This document shows positions 63,743-64,000 of a DNA stretch of 64,000 bases, piece by piece; within the stretch, counting starts at the first letter, position 1; every line of letters starts with the position of its first letter. Location of the stretch: the NCBI RefSeq assembly GCF_014650455.1, contig NZ_BMUZ01000002.1, forward strand, positions 30,125 to 94,124, given 5' to 3'. A program made the translations under genes and the position numbers. Under the pieces are notes generated by a model, which was given only the letters and a program-made list of their open reading frames with translations, made no database searches and was not told the DNA's origin. The stretch comes from Streptomyces xanthochromogenes (GTDB taxonomy: Bacteria; Actinomycetota; Actinomycetes; Streptomycetales; Streptomycetaceae).

Positions 63743-63828
63743 GTCGTGCCGGTCACGCCGGTGACGGCCGTGCGCCTCGTCGTGCCGGTCACGCGGGCGG
63801 CGGTCACGTGTCCCGTCGTGCCGGTCAC
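63743..63828. repeat. 36-bp tandem repeat overlapping the mreB stop
   Basis: GTCGTGCCGGTCAC occurs at 63743, 63779 and 63815, exactly 36 bp apart. The last copy includes the complement of the mreB-like stop codon. The second halves of the units have diverged. Confidence 0.8.
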
Positions 63829-64000
63829 TCGGCCAGCGGGTCGAGGACCATCGGCTGGATGCGGCCTTCGAGCATCGAACCGAGGCCTTGGATCGCGCAG
63901 ACGTCGGGCCGCTCCGCGATGTGCACCGGCATGCCCGTGGAGTCGCGCAGCATCTGGTCGAGGCCGGGCAGCAGGGCGCTGCCGCCGACCATCATGATGC
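63825..64000 (-). CDS. MreB/Mbl-like actin-fold protein (3' end only)
   Basis: The minus strand reads about 57 C-terminal residues: IMMVGGSALLPGLDQMLRD, then TGMPVHIAERPD and LGSMLEGRIQPMVLDPLAE. The GG(S/A)ALLPGLD and TGMPVHIAE blocks match the end of bacterial MreB, which organises cell-wall or spore-wall synthesis. The gene runs off the window end. The divergent spacing of IAERPDVCAIQGLGSML from typical MreB (usually NPL-VVLGTGK) suggests a paralogue such as Mbl. I leave the symbol open. Confidence 0.85.
   Translation of the reverse strand, partial: IMMVGGSALLPGLDQMLRDSTGMPVHIAERPDVCAIQGLGSMLEGRIQPMVLDPLAE

Overview
The window is high-GC actinobacterial chromosome and almost certainly from a Streptomyces-type organism. 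The support is dense GC-rich codons, frequent GTG starts, ATGA/GTGA translational overlaps, Streptomyces-style regulators, and a gene order (nirBD, SoxR-controlled FMN reductase, dgt, dnaG, principal-type sigma factor next to a heterodimeric ABC exporter, tRNA-Asn pair, matB, mreB-like gene) that looks like a conserved core-chromosome block. I see no prophage, transposase, CRISPR array or large biosynthetic cluster. Most of the window is ordinary housekeeping and regulation, with novelty mainly in control elements and a few odd proteins.

Region by region. 1-3.6 kb: a small membrane protein, then a two-component system translationally coupled to a DUF4097 membrane protein. 3.6-5.7 kb: TetR regulator, aldo/keto reductase with a perfect 16-bp inverted repeat upstream, and a small DUF6243 protein. 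5.8-9.8 kb: two DHA2-type MFS exporters around a divergent XRE/MmyB-type regulator. 9.9-14.2 kb: dus (tRNA dihydrouridine synthase), a structured non-coding stretch, and ppdK. 14.7-18.8 kb: winged-helix regulator convergent with a sugar ABC importer. 19-24.2 kb: KimA-like potassium/APC transporter, a VOC protein, two SDRs and a TetR regulator. 24.2-27.2 kb: nirBD with a GlnR-type box upstream. 27.3-30.2 kb: a second two-component system with a sensor-domain protein. 30.3-35.6 kb: a ferric-reductase-like flavoprotein, a TauE-type permease, a class F-type sortase with its likely secreted partner, and a class IV aminotransferase.

35.7-48.5 kb: FMN reductase behind a SoxR box, an orphan sensor kinase with a lipoprotein, cutA, a gamma-glutamylcyclotransferase-like protein, a SanA/YdcF-like protein, a nucleotidyltransferase-like protein, a sirohydrochlorin chelatase-like protein (matching the siroheme need of NirB), dgt, a ferredoxin-reductase-like flavoprotein, dnaG and an hrdA-type sigma factor. 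48.5-54.8 kb: heterodimeric ABC exporter, xylulokinase, a YtxH-like small protein, two tRNA-Asn genes and one CAT-anticodon tRNA. 54.8-56.1 kb has almost no recognisable coding content. 56.1-64 kb: MFS exporter, a secreted beta-helix protein, a carboxyltransferase coupled to matB, a GAF histidine kinase with an eroded ATPase domain, and the 3' end of an mreB-like gene.

The most interesting signals are: a sortase paired with a tryptophan-rich secreted protein that has sorting-signal architecture but no LPXTG; the GlnR, SoxR and TetR operator candidates; mutually exclusive hairpins between dus and ppdK; a strong leader hairpin before the ABC exporter; a kinase lacking its N-box Asn; and several short minisatellites, some inside genes. 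All calls come from reading the sequence; no database search was run.
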